Shown: positions 22,916 through 33,799 of the stretch, in pieces
Position numbering within the stretch: position 1 is the stretch's first letter
Layout of the letters: every line of letters starts with the position of its first letter
Origin: Sepiola atlantica
Lineage: Eukaryota; Mollusca; Cephalopoda; Sepiida; Sepiolidae
Assembly (NCBI GenBank): GCA_963556195.1
Contig: OY744517.1
Span: 79,369,214-79,433,213 of the forward strand
Length of the DNA stretch: 64,000 nt
Direction of reading: 5' to 3'
Made by a program: the position numbers and the translations under genes
Notes under the pieces: model-generated
Databases searched by the model: none
What the model was told of the DNA's origin: nothing
Seen by the model: only the letters and a program-made list of their open reading frames with translations

Positions 22916-24230
22916 CTACCAAACAATAACAAGCAGATTGTTTTTTATATTCTTAACTGAAACTAATTAAAATATATTTTAAGAGTAAGACTTTTAAGGA
23001 TTGGCTATGAAAAAAGTATTTCCTTCAAATAAAATAACAGAAAGAAAAAAAAAAGCAGAAAAAAAAACTATGAAGTAATATAAAAAGTCACATTTTAGAG
23101 TATTTTTAGAAAAAGGCTCAAGAGCCAATCTCACAACACTTAAGACATAATGAATCAGTGTTAGCTGATATAATTTCAAGTTTAACATAGCATGGCATCA
23201 AGCTACTTTCTGCATATATTATTTAGTCTACCTCTACAAGCAAATCTTTTTTTTTTTTAGCAATTACAGACTTAACAGTGCAGAACTGATTCAGTAAAAT
23301 ACGCAAAGTCTTTGATTTTAATAAAAATTGGATAACATTAAATGTATAAAAATTTTTAAAAATCTGATATCAAGCAAATTTATTCAAATGGCACTGGTTA
23401 CATTGGATTGTACACATTTGTGTATCTAAAAACAGAAATAAGAATCGAATTCATCAGAAATGGTACAAGAGTTGGTAGATTTATGAGTATTCAGATTGAT
23501 AACCTTGGGATAAACAGAGTTTTATTTTAAACGAACTACAAATATAATTTTATGCTATATTTTATGAGAACTAACATGGCGTCCATATAAAAAAAGAAGA
23601 GTAGTGATCAGAGTACTTATTTGTGTAGGAAAATATTAATTCCTTCTTTCTCTTAATATCATTAAGCAAAAATAGTATATTGATCCGGTAAGTAGGTTTT
23701 AGATAAAATTGATTCAAAATACATTTGCTTTTTTTTTTTTAAACATGCTCCAATCTGCTTATGGTGAAACAGAATTAAATATTAAGTCTGTAAGAGCTAG
23801 GCTACACTACTTTTACGGACCCACAAAAACGTCCGCATTGCTTTATAGATTAGATGAAAATATTATTTTATGGAAAAGGGATTTATCTTTTATATTGAAT
23901 AATTATTTATATGAAAAAAGAATAAAATGTTAAAAAACATTTTCTTATCCAAGCAAGGTTATTTAAATATAATTTTCTTTCTATGGCTTTCACCAAAACC
24001 AAAGATGCACAGTTGCAACAAATATGTTTATCGACTAAGTATTCTACCAAACTTGGTAACGAGTTAATACCTAACTAGTGGGACCCGTGTAAATTACATG
24101 AAATTATGTTTTCAATACTAATTATCTTGTTTCTAACCTATACATGTTTGAATAAAATATGATATGGTTTCCCGGTCGTCCCCTCCCTACCTCCCCACCC
24201 CCGCTTTTGATGTAGAAAAAAAAAAATTTT
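22916..24230. other. AT-rich, no gene recognised
   Basis: The plus ORF 23709-23933 has no known motif. Homopolymer runs at 23249 and 23729. Confidence 0.45.
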
Positions 24231-24234
24231 AGAG

Positions 24235-24310
24235 GTTGGTTGGGATCAAACTATAAACCAGTAAAGCCGACGTAAAAAACCGACGTCGCTAACTGTTGTG
24301 CCAAAGGAAA
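24235..24310 (-). other. tRNA-like SINE head
   Basis: The minus strand has an A-box-like TTGGCACAACAGTTAGCG and a B-box-like AGTTTGATCCCAACC about 45 bases apart. It is too diverged for a working tRNA, and the acceptor stem does not pair well. Confidence 0.4.
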
Positions 24311-24784
24311 ATAATTGAAAATATTATGAAAATTAGGTGACTTGAATGCTTTTCCAAATCTAGGTGCAGCACGCATGCACAGAGCTTTTGATGTAAGGAT
24401 GACACACGTACACCCACGCTATCATATTAATATATAAATGATTATACACTGGAGTAAATCTGAATGGATTGTTTGGTTTGTCTGTTTTTTTTTTGCATAT
24501 AAACTCCATTTTTGGGTTATGTAATGCCAAAATTGAACAAGCATATTCTAAATGATTCATAAACAATGGATTACTATCTTCCCCATAGTTAGTCATAACT
24601 TTGCCAAGTGTATTACAATGTAGTTGTCACCAAATACTTGTTATAAGTGTTTAAACTTAGTCCATTTCATTCATCATTTTCAATCCTCTCATAATATTCT
24701 TCATCATTCAACTAACAATCTATCTACCCTTATTCTGAAATGGCTTTTGGCCTTGATAGGTGATGACTAATCAGTAAAAATAAA

Positions 24785-24880
24785 ATGAATGCGATAGATT
24801 TAACGGGATTTGAACCCTGCTTAGGAGATTCCACAGTCCACGTCAGTATCCATTATATCACCAGTATCTCTTCCCCCACA
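24785..24880 (-). other. tRNA-derived SINE head or tRNA pseudogene
   Basis: On the minus strand GGTGATATAATGGATACTGA fits an A-box. It is followed by an anticodon-arm-like CGTGGACTGTGGAATC and a B-box in GCAGGGTTCAAATCCC. The order and spacing are those of a tRNA, closest by eye to an arginine-type tRNA, but the acceptor stem is poor. It was probably inserted as a SINE. Confidence 0.5.
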
Positions 24881-24889
24881 TCTTAAATC

Positions 24890-25440
24890 TAAATGGGATA
24901 GATGTTGTAAATATTCTGCAACATATGGAAAAAAAATACTCATGTATAAGACGTGGGGCTTCACTGGCTACAATATGGGCCAAGTAGCGAGTCTCTACGA
25001 TGAACAGAACCAAATTCATTGCCAAAAGTATGACTTTTGTTTTTTATGGTACTTTGACCGTGAACTTTGACTTAGATATCCCAAAATTAAATCAGTTCTA
25101 AGTTAGACCATGACCGATATTTTGACCAAGTTTGGTGACGATTGATCAAGCGATGTGGATGCTAGGCTGTACACAAACAAACAGTGACAAATTCGACTAA
25201 ATACATAACCTCCTTGGCCGAGATAACAAAAGTAAGTGTGAATTGTTTGCCTCCTGTAGAAATCACTGAACACAAAGAGATACAAGTGAGTGGATTGGCG
25301 TCTCTTACACCCAAATCCATGATATTTACTATTTGTAAACAAACCAATACGTTCATTGCTCTTTTCATCATCAAAAATGAGATAATTATCCAATTTTAAT
25401 GTCATTTATTGAATAAATTATATATTTTGTAAGGAATACA
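24890..25440. other. Unclassified, possible old dispersed repeat
   Basis: TTTGACCGTGAACTTTGAC and ACCAAGTTTGGTGACGATTG at about 25045-25150 have the look of an old dispersed element. No second copy was found in the window. Confidence 0.3.
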
Positions 25441-25456
25441 ATCAAACATCATAGCA

Positions 25457-25797
25457 GATATTTATCTCCTCCTACAGCGATAAGATGTGACACAAGGTCG
25501 GGAAAGTGGGATTTGAAAAACCAGCGCCCGAGAAGTTGAGCACTCTGGCCTACAAAAAATGCCTGGGCAGCCCTATCGGCATTCCCCGGTAGGGGCGCCT
25601 CAGGCGATTAGCAATAAACTAACCCCTTCTCAAAGGGTGAGAAGGCAAAGCCTGGGAGGGTGGACCTCCTAGAACTGCACAGGACGGACCCATAGATCAA
25701 CATAAATCAAGCCCCGAAGGTCAAGACAATACCAGTCTATGGGGTGCAGTATCCGTCGGAACAGATACTACACTTTGATCTGAGCCAAAAGACCAAG
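25457..25797 (-). mobile_element. Full-length U2 snRNA-headed SINE with 13-bp TSD
   Basis: Flanked by perfect 13-bp direct repeats AAACATCATAGCA at 25444-25456 and 25798-25810, so both ends are defined by the insertion itself. The minus-strand 5' end starts CTTGGTCTTTTGGCTCAG and continues as TCAAAGTGTAGTATCTGTTC. This is U2 snRNA from about nucleotide 8 to nucleotide 45 with few changes. A body of about 260 bp follows (GGCTTGATTTATG, GAGGTCCACCCTCCCAGG, GAGGCGCCCCTACCGGGG) and then a 3' end with GACCTTGTGTCACATC and a short ATAAATA tail. No protein is encoded. Movement would depend on a LINE. Confidence 0.88.
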
Positions 25798-25889
25798 AAA
25801 CATCATAGCAATTTTTCAAAAAAGCGGAAGTTTGACTGAATCTGAAGTTATAGCTGGATTAATGCACATGTGCAATAATGTTGTTGCAA

Positions 25890-26400
25890 CAGTGTTCACC
25901 CTGGTTGGGTTGAGCCAACTTCTTCCCTGACCTGCACTACATCTCGAATAATGTCGGCCATGCACGGCAGTCCTGAGCAAGATCGCACACGATGGCTAGC
26001 AACTCGCGATTCCATCATCGAACGCCGACCACTTGTGGACCTGAGAGCTCAGCCGAGTCCTTCTTGATGGTTGTTGTTCAGGTCTTCAGCTGTCAACCAA
26101 CACGCTTGCACCACCCAGACAAAGGGGAGGAAGAATTACATCATGAATTAGCTCTTTCTCCGGGCGACGAGCAACATGTCCAAACCATCGAAGACATTGC
26201 TGCAACAGATGACAGAGACTTAAAATTGAGGTGTTTGTGGAGAACAGTAGTTAGGACACAGTCAGACCATCAGCCGGCAATGCAAGATGCAGTCATTGTC
26301 AAAGACTTCCAGATTCTGCCGATCAGCCACCCTCATTTGCCATGTCTTGCAGCCACAGAGGACGACAGATTGGTAAATATGTCTCTTAGTCCTTATTGAA
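25890..26400 (-). pseudogene. LINE RT C-terminal remnant of a third type
   Basis: Minus-strand frames give LRWFGHVARRPEKELIHDV, then L-S-S-Q-V-H-K-W and fragments consistent with W-x-x-x-C...R. Upstream is LWLQDMANEGG and NLEVFDNDCIL in other frames. R-x-L-E-V-F-D-N-D-C-L followed by R-x-R-W-F-G-H-x-A-R-R-P is a recognisable LINE RT C-terminal signature, distinct from the HVERMD and WNSLP types elsewhere in this window. Several frameshifts. The plus-strand ORF at 25992-26399 is its antisense shadow. Confidence 0.7.
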
Positions 26401-27337
26401 ATCTCCTAACGCCTCATAAGGACCGCTGGAGGCATAAATCCGCGATAATATTTCCTTTTTAATATGTTACTGTTATTTGTTTCAACAAAACTTTAAGGAG
26501 AGAAAAGACAAACTAAGTAGACCCCCCCAGAGTGATGTGGAATCCCCACCCCCATGCAAATAAAGCCTTTCTCATCCTCTCAATCAGAGGTAGGTAGCGG
26601 AAGTTCAAGTTCAGAGCCAAAACCAAAATTAATACAAATGATGCAACTTTGAGCCATCATCGAATTAGAGATGCTTCATTTGTAATACCAAATAGATTTA
26701 TTTCTAGGAGAGTATAAAAAACACATTTTAAATTCTATCTGTGTGAAGATCATGTGAGTATAGATTTCATTTATACATTAAGGGTCAACCGTTGCTTCTA
26801 CCATTTGAGCAGCTGGTTTGATAAATATTGATTTTCTTTACGACAGATCTCACAATCTATGTCCTGCCATTTGTAGGTCTAAAATGCATGCAAAGAACTA
26901 GCATGAGCAACTAACCAACGGAAGCCAAGTTGAAGGCAGGGTAGCGTATATCAAGTTGAGCAAGCCAGGCCGAAGAAAAGAGACGAGAAAATCGGGAACC
27001 TTCTGCTGAGGAATGCCAGTGTAATTCAAGGTTTGAGTATTATCTATTTTGCATAAACTCTAAAGCCAGCTGCAGATAGAAATATGACCAAACGAAAAAG
27101 CAAAGGCAAAAACAAATAAATTAGAATAAACAGTACAGCATCTCTCTCTCTCTCTCACCAACTGATTAAAAGAGTCTTGTGCCAAAACTTCAAGGAACCA
27201 GATGTTTTGTTGGTTAACCAAAAAAGAATATTATCTTTATACGAAGGGTCCAGTCAAGTGTAAGCAGAGTAAAGATTATTCTGAATTACTCTTTGGTAAG
27301 GAGAAGATTACTGGATAATGAATAAAAATTCATTACA
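26401..27337. other. No gene recognised
   Basis: A short (TC)n run at 27140-27157. Otherwise nondescript. Confidence 0.45.
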
Positions 27338-27358
27338 TATATATATATATATATATAT
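27338..27358. repeat. (TA)n tract
   Basis: Short TA run at the outer left edge of the palindrome. Confidence 0.9.
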
Positions 27359-27642
27359 GATAAGTCAATGAAAATAATTAGACCTGCAAAGGGAAGCAAA
27401 TCATAATCTTCGGTTGTTCAAAACAAGGACGTTTAGTGAATAACAATATTTATTTTTCTTCTCTTTCATTCCTTAAGCCAGGCTTTTCAAAGATTAAAAT
27501 CTTATCTTTGAAAAGCCTGGCTTAAGGAATGAAAGAGAAGAAAAATAAATATTGTTATTCACTTAACGTCCTTGTTTTGAACAACCGAAGATTATGATTT
27601 GCTTCCTTTTGCAGTTCTAATTATTTTCATTGACTTATCATA
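27355..27642. mobile_element. Near-perfect palindrome of Penelope-like repeat
   Basis: Arms 27355-27494 and 27504-27642 are almost perfect inverse copies with a centre of about nine bases. The junction lies inside the hammerhead-like sequence: each arm holds GATCTTTGAAA-like stem II/core followed by AAGCCTGGCTTAAGG, but the CTGATGA half seen at 62.1 and 37.6 kb is missing. It is flanked by TA on the left. On the right it continues as a one-copy segment (27643-27730) similar to 62220-62305. Confidence 0.88.
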
Positions 27643-27724
27643 TTTTTGCTCTATCCAGTATATTGAGCTTTCCTTACCTCACAATAGGTTCAACTCTCTA
27701 AAAGTTTACCTTTTAGTTATAAAT

Positions 27725-27728
<4 letters not shown>

Positions 27729-27775
<47 letters not shown>

Positions 27776-27776
27776 T
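27729..27776. repeat. (TA)n(CA)n microsatellite
   Basis: TA repeats followed by ACACAC at the left end of the mariner-like element. Confidence 0.95.
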
Positions 27777-28305
27777 ACACACCATAAAGTCCGTGTGCAC
27801 TTTAAAATTTGATAACTTTATTTGTATTTGCGATAGAAATAATCTGTAAAAAAAAAAAAGTTTCATGTACCCTGTTTTAAGTATAGTTTTTGAATAACTC
27901 TTCACCACAAAATTTGCAACAATTTTTATATCAGTAAAAAAATATTTTCTTTTTTTAAGAATCAATTTGATCCATGGCTTAAACTGAGGAAAAAGTAAAC
28001 TTTGGTTGCCTGAACTGATTTTTTTATGGGGACATGAAAACAATTGTGTTTGCAACCAAACCTAGTTCATTAGAAGATTTGAAAGCTAAAATAACTAATG
28101 TGATTTCAGGCATTACTGTATTGAAAAATCGTATTACGCCTTGTATTGCTCATGATGGAGGACATGTGGAAACTTAAATAAAATTTCCATAAAACCTTAA
28201 AAAATATAGATTTACTTCTTTCTAATCCTTTTTACAGATTATTTCTACCACAAATACAAATAAAGTTATAATTTTTTTAAGTGCACATGGACTTTATGGA
28301 CACCC

Positions 28306-28306
<1 letters not shown>
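27777..28306 (+). mobile_element. Mariner-like element remnant with ~70-bp TIRs
   Basis: Left segment 27780-27850 and right segment 28236-28306 are inverted copies (AAAGTCCGTGTGCACTTTAA against TTTAAGTGCACATGGACTTT). The right end reads GACACCCTA next to (TA)n, as in mariner/IS630 ends. The left terminus has eroded into CA repeats. The inside carries a transposase C-terminal remnant in the same direction. At about 530 bp it is an internally deleted copy. Confidence 0.75.
28031..28177 (+). pseudogene. IS630/mariner-like transposase C-terminus
   Basis: A plus frame ending in TAA at 28175-28177 reads MKTIVFATKPSSLEDLKAKI and TPCIAHDGGHVET. Just upstream, in another frame, is FLWGH. F-F-L-W-G-Y-L-K-x-x-V-Y followed by P-x-x-L-E-E-L-K-x-x-I and a C-terminal C-I-x-x-x-G-G-H-x-E is the standard end of this transposase group. 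The catalytic domain is deleted. Confidence 0.7.
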
Positions 28307-28337
<31 letters not shown>

Positions 28338-28350
28338 ATATATATATATG
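28307..28350. repeat. (TA)n microsatellite
   Basis: TA run between two inverted-repeat elements. Confidence 0.95.
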
Positions 28351-28382
28351 AGATAGGAAAGATGAGAGTAATCCGACGTAAT

Positions 28383-28779
28383 GAGAAATGAAAAAAGAAA
28401 AACCAACAAATATTTTTTATATATTCATCAACGTTTCGTCTTTATTGTAAGACTTCCTCAGGATGATAATTTTAAGAAAAATGTCATGCAAGTACAGCGA
28501 AATATTGGGTTGACATGATGGGTTGATGAGAAAAAGTAGTAGCCGTGGCTACTGAGAGCGCTGGATCACTGACTGACTTCTCTCAGCCCGGACCTTGGTC
28601 CAGCGCTCTCAGTAGCCACGGCTACTACTTTTTCTCATCAACCCATCATGTCAACCCAATATTTTGATGTACTTGCATGACATTTTTCTTAAAATTATTA
28701 TCCTGAGGAAGTCTTACAATAAAGACGAAACGTTGATGAATATATAAAAAATATCTCTTGGTTTTTCCTTTTTCATTTC

Positions 28780-28780
<1 letters not shown>
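28383..28780. mobile_element. Penelope-like palindrome with ~180-bp arms
   Basis: Arms 28383-28566 and 28599-28780 are close inverse copies around a 32-bp centre containing GACTGACTTCTCTCAG. Each arm carries the motif CCTGAGGAAGTCTTACAATA-AAGAC-GAAACGTT (plus strand 28702-28733; minus strand in the left arm at about 28430-28462). The stem bases GTCTT/AAGAC pair. (TA)n lies close by on the left and directly at the right edge. Confidence 0.88.

Positions 28781-28815
<35 letters not shown>
28781..28815. repeat. (TA)n microsatellite
   Basis: TA run at the right edge of the palindrome. Confidence 0.95.
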
Positions 28816-28824
<9 letters not shown>

Positions 28825-31200
28825 ATATGTTTGAAAATATATAAGAAAAATCAATTATAAACTTTGTTTTATCATAAAAGTAAAAATATATAATCCTAAA
28901 ATATTACAAAATATATAAACATGGATGTGCAGGTTGGCAATGACTATCAGCATGAGCTCGGTATGCTATTCTCAAGTTCCAGTGGGATTGCCGAGTCACT
29001 TGCATTAACAGCCTTGGCAAAATTACGAAACTATCTCTTCTCTATCCAGCTAAGTTAATTAGTAAGGTAGACGAACCTGTGGAACAGTAACTAGTCTAGA
29101 AGGAAAACTCTTTAGATTATATTAAAATCTAAATATTCCAAAGAGGCAATTCTAGATGGACTGATAAAAAAAAAAAAGGTACATTGCAATCCATTAGTCT
29201 CATCACTAAATCTTACATGTTGCATGCTATGTGTTGTAGAAGATGATCCGGAAGAAGAAACTACTTCCTAGAAAGTTGGCATTTATCGTAATCATACTTC
29301 TTACCATCATCAATGATCTTTCTATTGGATGAATAGTACCCAAAATACCGAGAAACAAAGAAATAATCAACAAAAACGTTCCTCAATATTCTATAATCTG
29401 AATTAAATTTAATATGTGAACATAATCATTCATCTATCTTTGAATACAGTTCAACAATAGATGAATAAAATGGTTCAAAAGATATGCATAAAAATATGTA
29501 TCTTCTTATTTGAAAATTCAGTATATTTTTTTTAAACTAACTCTTTACGTGGATATATTTTTAATAAATGTTTAGAATTCTCAGAGTATACTTTTATGTA
29601 TATATTTAGGAAAAATATAACAGTTTAAAAATTACAAATTTGTCTGCTATAAGAATCTTTGAAAAAGAAAAAAAAATTGTCCAACAGTTATGTGAAGTCA
29701 AAATGCACAAAACCAGCAACCGAATTCCTTAAATTTATTTAAAACAAATGGTTAAAGTGGCAAATAATAGTAAATGGATTCAATGAAACAGAACATAAAA
29801 CTAGCTGAGAAAATATCAACTTCATTCAGTTCTTTTTTTAAATCTAAAAAAAAAAAAAAAATAAAAAAAAATTTTTTTTTTTAGAAACCTTAAATTTTAA
29901 GCATTTAAACATACTAGTTTATACCCACTCCTTGAACGGTGTCGTTACGGTACCTAGGTATGTCAATTTACATCTTTACCTAGTTTCTACCGCTTTATAG
30001 CCTAGTATGAAGAAAAATATTTGAAATTTTCTTTTGGGGGGGGGGCATATGCTACTTAGTATTTGCATAAGAGAGTAAGTAACTACGATGCATTTCTGTG
30101 CTATTTTTATCGGCAAAAACATTAGAAATATAAGAAAAATATTTATGAAATTTTATGGAAGAAAAATATTTAATTTTATTGGCAAAACAACATGAGAAAT
30201 TATGTTCTTAAGTAAAAATAATTTGCTTTGAACTAATGTCGAATACTCTTTATGTCTATAAAAAAGGTCACTCACTTTAAAAATATATACATTTATGTAA
30301 TGTGTTATTATTTTATGCTAATTTCTATAAATTTATAAAACACGTATCCAGTTTAAATAAAATCCTTTAAACGTAGGAGAGATTTAAACTCGGGTATTGA
30401 TATCATAAAAACTACTGCCTTAGCAATGTTTACTCTGCCTATTCCTTTTTTGTCAATTTTTGCATACGAACAGACAAACTCTCAAAACACCATAACTTTT
30501 TAATAGTATATAGATTAAAGTTAAACATAAGAAAGTAACAACAGCTGACTTAAGATTATGTCAAGAAAATATTGAAATTAAATCTGTTTATTCAGATATT
30601 TTATTTTCCTTAATTATAACATTCCCTAACTATGAACAATTAGTAATAACTAAAGCTACACCAGGATAACATGTCAATTTGAAATTTTTTTAAAGTCTTC
30701 TATCATAATAATTTCCAGATGAACTGGTTTCCAAATGGTTTTATAAAAACTGAATTCTTTCATCGAAAATATAATTCATAAAAGCTAGAGCAGACTTGAA
30801 ATAAAAACGCTCTTCCTCATAAAATTATTATAAAAATGCGCAACAAGCCTTGTAACTTGGTTAACTAATCGATAGAATCAAATTAAAATATCAAACAAAA
30901 TTATAACAGAATTTATTTTCAAAAAGGCAAACAGCACTTGCTCTCCTTTCTGATACCAATACGTTTGACTAATGCCAGACAAGACTTAATGTTGCTATTA
31001 AAAATGCTTCTATCAACTGTCAACACTTTATTTCAATGTAATCATTTAAAATTCAGTGTAGGGTATTTGAGGACATATTTAATTATTTAATAAAGCAACT
31101 ATAGCCAACCGAAAACTAAATATATGTTCTTAAAAATAAATAACTGGATCAACCATAGTTAACAGCAAGCCGAAGGCTCTCTTTTCATTGGCTACTTACT
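28816..31200. other. AT-rich, no gene recognised
   Basis: Long stretch without motifs. Includes mixed A/T runs at 29848-29881, a G9 run near 30034, and a weak tRNA-like segment (minus, 30370-30440, B-box-like GAGTTTAAATCTC). Confidence 0.45.
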
Positions 31201-31224
31201 CGCCACTCCTTTCCTTTTTGAGTC

Positions 31225-31305
31225 TTTGGTATGACTCAACTGAGAATTGAACCCCGGCCTCCCTACCTATTAGTGGACACTGACCAGTATGCCAACTGGA
31301 CCATA
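31225..31305 (-). other. tRNA-derived SINE head
   Basis: On the minus strand TGGTCCAGTTGGCATACTGG fits an A-box region and GGCCGGGGTTCAATTCTC fits a B-box, with tRNA-like spacing. The acceptor stem is not complementary, so it is not a working tRNA. Confidence 0.5.
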
Positions 31306-31974
31306 TTCTTAGATAGCTTCATTACAAGTTTATTCCATGTAAACACCAGCAACTCAATAAATCTGACGAATTTGAAAGGCAGATGTTGGGTATCATCATA
31401 AAAGAAACCATCATGCTACCCATTTCTTGCCACAGGGTCTTAATTAGAGTTGGGCGGTTTTGAAATTTTGGTTTCGGTTTCGTTTTTTTTTCCCTTAAAA
31501 CCTCGGTTTACGGTTCGGTGTTTTTAAAAAAAAATTTTTTTACTATGGAAGCTATTCATTCTCTTGTGTGATGATTAGTTATTATTCAACGTTTAGTTGA
31601 ATTATGCCACTGTTTCGATAATTTTGTGACTGAATCATTCTCCATGATATGAATCATATAAGTTTTAAGGTGTTGACTGTTGTAATCAAAGTTCTGATAC
31701 CTTTTAACTTGTTAAAACAGTGACCAAAGATTCATGAAAGATTTCTGAAGAATAAAACTGAGTTTGAATATACATTCTATCTAAAAGCTAAAAAAATATA
31801 ACTCAGAAATGCAAGAAATTAAAAAACGAAAATTTATTTAAACAAACAAAATAATTTTACAAATAAAATTAAGCAAAAATGATGATGAAAATGAAATATT
31901 GTCAAAATTATTTGACAGATAAAATTTTTTATTTTTTAATAGGTGAAAATGTTTTTACTCATTTTCTTAGGTTG

Positions 31975-32365
31975 TGATTGAGAAAAACTAGTTTCTCAAC
32001 ATGGTTAGGTTTCAGCCTACATCTCCGGTCACTAATGACAAGTCCATTCACTCGCTACAGAGGTAGCTGGAATACTCAAAAGTTCTCTTGCCAGAATACA
32101 AAGATTCGGGTAGAGCCTCCCATTTTTCTTCCACCAGACAAAAGGACAGGCTGATGGGTCGATGGCTTTTCCATACAGAAATCGATCTACCTCGTTTTTA
32201 ATCCGAGATATTTTTTTACCGCTGGTATCAATTTCTTTTGTTCTTGCCTGACCTTTCTTTCGGAGAAAACCCCAAAAGTCTTTTTCCCCTTTTGGTTCAC
32301 TACTTTGCTGTACTTCTGCTGGAATGTTTTCGTCCGTGTCATCGGATAGAGTCGAAAAATAAACA
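31975..32365 (-). pseudogene. hAT transposase C-terminal dimerisation domain
   Basis: The minus strand from about 32365 is open and reads VDRFLYGKAIDPSACPFVWW, then KKNGRLYPNLCILARELLSI and PATSVASE. A shift follows, then GLVISDRRCRLKPNHVEKLV. This is the hAT C-terminal pattern: D-P-x-x-W-W-K, Y-P-x-L-x-x-L-A-R-x-L-L-S-I-P-A-T-S-V-x-S-E, then R-x-x-L-x-P-x-x-V. A deletion between A-S-E and G-L-V removes the usual R-x-F-S-x-A. It lies inside the inverted ends at 31445 and 33477. Confidence 0.85.
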
Positions 32366-32479
32366 CACCATATACTTCGAATTGCCGGTGTTGACTGTTG
32401 GGATGTCTGTCATTTTGTGTGCTCGAAGTTCTGTCAACTGGTGCGTGTTGGGGTTAATATTTGTTTTTAAGACAGGGTA

Positions 32480-33300
32480 ATAAAACTTTATAGACATGCG
32501 TAAAAGACTAGTAGTACACCCGAAAACCGCACCAAGAGAAAAGGAAGGATGGTTAAAAAAAAGTAGAGATTATTAATTCACCTAAAGTCATTTTTTAAGC
32601 TTTAAGGTAATTTTAGTCATAGAATTCATGACTTGGATTAAAGTTTAATAATTAAACTTTCGAATAAATTGTCAACTCTAAATAAATACCATATTAACAA
32701 TTTAGTAAAATATAAATCGTTGCATAGTCTACTTTTTGAATAACCCATTTTTGGGAGAGAAAACGGTATAGTTGAGAGATAGTTCTCTAGAAATGACAAT
32801 TTATGTATGAAGTGGCTTTTCAAAAGTAAACAATGAAATGCCTAATGTTTAAAATAATTTTTTAAATCCGAATAAAGTGATACTAGCATTGGCAACTACT
32901 TTTTTTCTTTTTAAATGTTTATACTCACTCGCTACTTTTCGTTTATTTACTTTTACAACAAGTATTTTTTTAAAATTTCATTTTAATAACTTATTTTTTT
33001 AGATAACTCTGAAACAAACAAATAATTATTTTACAATTTTGAGTTGAATCAAATAGATTTTCGACATCATACGGAACGCGTTTGATTTTTTCTTTTTCAT
33101 TTGAAAATAGTTTATGTTAAAAATACGATGTCATGTTGTCTGTCGTATTTCTCTTTTTTTCATTTGAAAATTCAAAATGTTAATGATAAACAAACTGTAA
33201 ACAAAGATTTCTTCCTACAAGTCAATTAAATGTTTTTATCATATATTTGTTCAATCTGTCCTCTTACTAATATAACATTTTTTGGTAATATTCAATTTTA
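32480..33300. other. Non-coding interior of the hAT element
   Basis: AT-rich sequence with no transposase motifs; presumably decayed or replaced coding sequence. Confidence 0.45.
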
Positions 33301-33574
33301 TTCAAATCGGAAAATCTTTTCAACCGTGTTTCCTTGTATATGGTGGCTTACTGTAGTAAAAACACAATACCGAACGGTTACGGTTTAAAAAAAAAAAAAA
33401 AAACGATTCGTATTCGGTATTCGGTATGGAGACGAAACCAAAAAAACACGGTTTTTCGGTAAAACCGCCCATCTCTAGTCTTCTGTTGGTGCTGACTCCA
33501 TTGAGATGATTGAAACTGCTGTTACGCCCTGGATTAAATGAGTAACTAATGAAAAGCTGCATATTTTTTTAACA

Positions 33575-33790
33575 GGATTTCAGGAGAAAAGTGTAGTATC
33601 TGTTTTAATACTACACTTCATATTTTCTGTTCTCAGTAAAGGAGAAATACTTCTGGATTGAGGCAATTTTTATTTTTGTCCCAATCTGGAGTGCCCTTTT
33701 TGGGGAGCTGGATTTTCCCCACATTAAAAACCGACCTTGTGTCTAACTTTGCACTCATGGGGAGGCAAGTAAATAGGGAGTCTCAACACC
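33575..33790 (+). mobile_element. Short U2-SINE subfamily copy
   Basis: Plus strand: a U2 piece (AAGTGTAGTATCTGTTTTAA), then CAGTAAAGGAGAAATAC, GAGGCAATTTTTATTTTTGT, CCAATCTGGAGTGCCC, GGGGAGCTGGATTTTCCCCA and the 3' end CCGACCTTGTGTCTAAC with an AGTAAATAG tail. The U2 5' part is truncated. It shares the head and 3' end with the 341-bp subfamily but has a different, shorter body. Confidence 0.75.
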
Positions 33791-33799
33791 TCACAAACA

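Larger units (their letters stand above)
31445..33477 (-). mobile_element. hAT-type DNA transposon, decayed
   Basis: The left end TAGAGTTGGGCGGTTTTGAA and the right end ...TTACCGCCCATCTCTA-like (AAAACCGCCCATCTCTA, 33461-33477) are inverted. The GGTTTCGGTTT and ACGGTTCGGT-type subterminal repeats are also mirrored. The sequence outside begins GTCTT on both sides (31437 and 33478), consistent with a decayed 8-bp duplication typical of hAT. The only coding remnant is the transposase dimerisation region near the left end. A non-coding AT-rich stretch fills the rest, so most of the gene is gone. Confidence 0.72.

Noticed and set aside
24235..24880. Functional tRNA genes
   Set aside because: A- and B-box-like parts are present but acceptor stems do not pair, so they are SINE heads or pseudogenes.
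25759..25797. A functional U2 snRNA gene
   Set aside because: Only about 38 nt of U2 are present, joined to a SINE body within one target duplication. The Sm site and the rest of U2 are missing.
25992..26399. 135-codon plus-strand ORF
   Set aside because: It is antisense to a minus-strand LINE RT remnant that shows real family motifs (RWFGHVARRPE).
31225..31305. Coding exon suggested by balanced composition
   Set aside because: The segment has tRNA-like A and B boxes on the minus strand, which explains the composition better.
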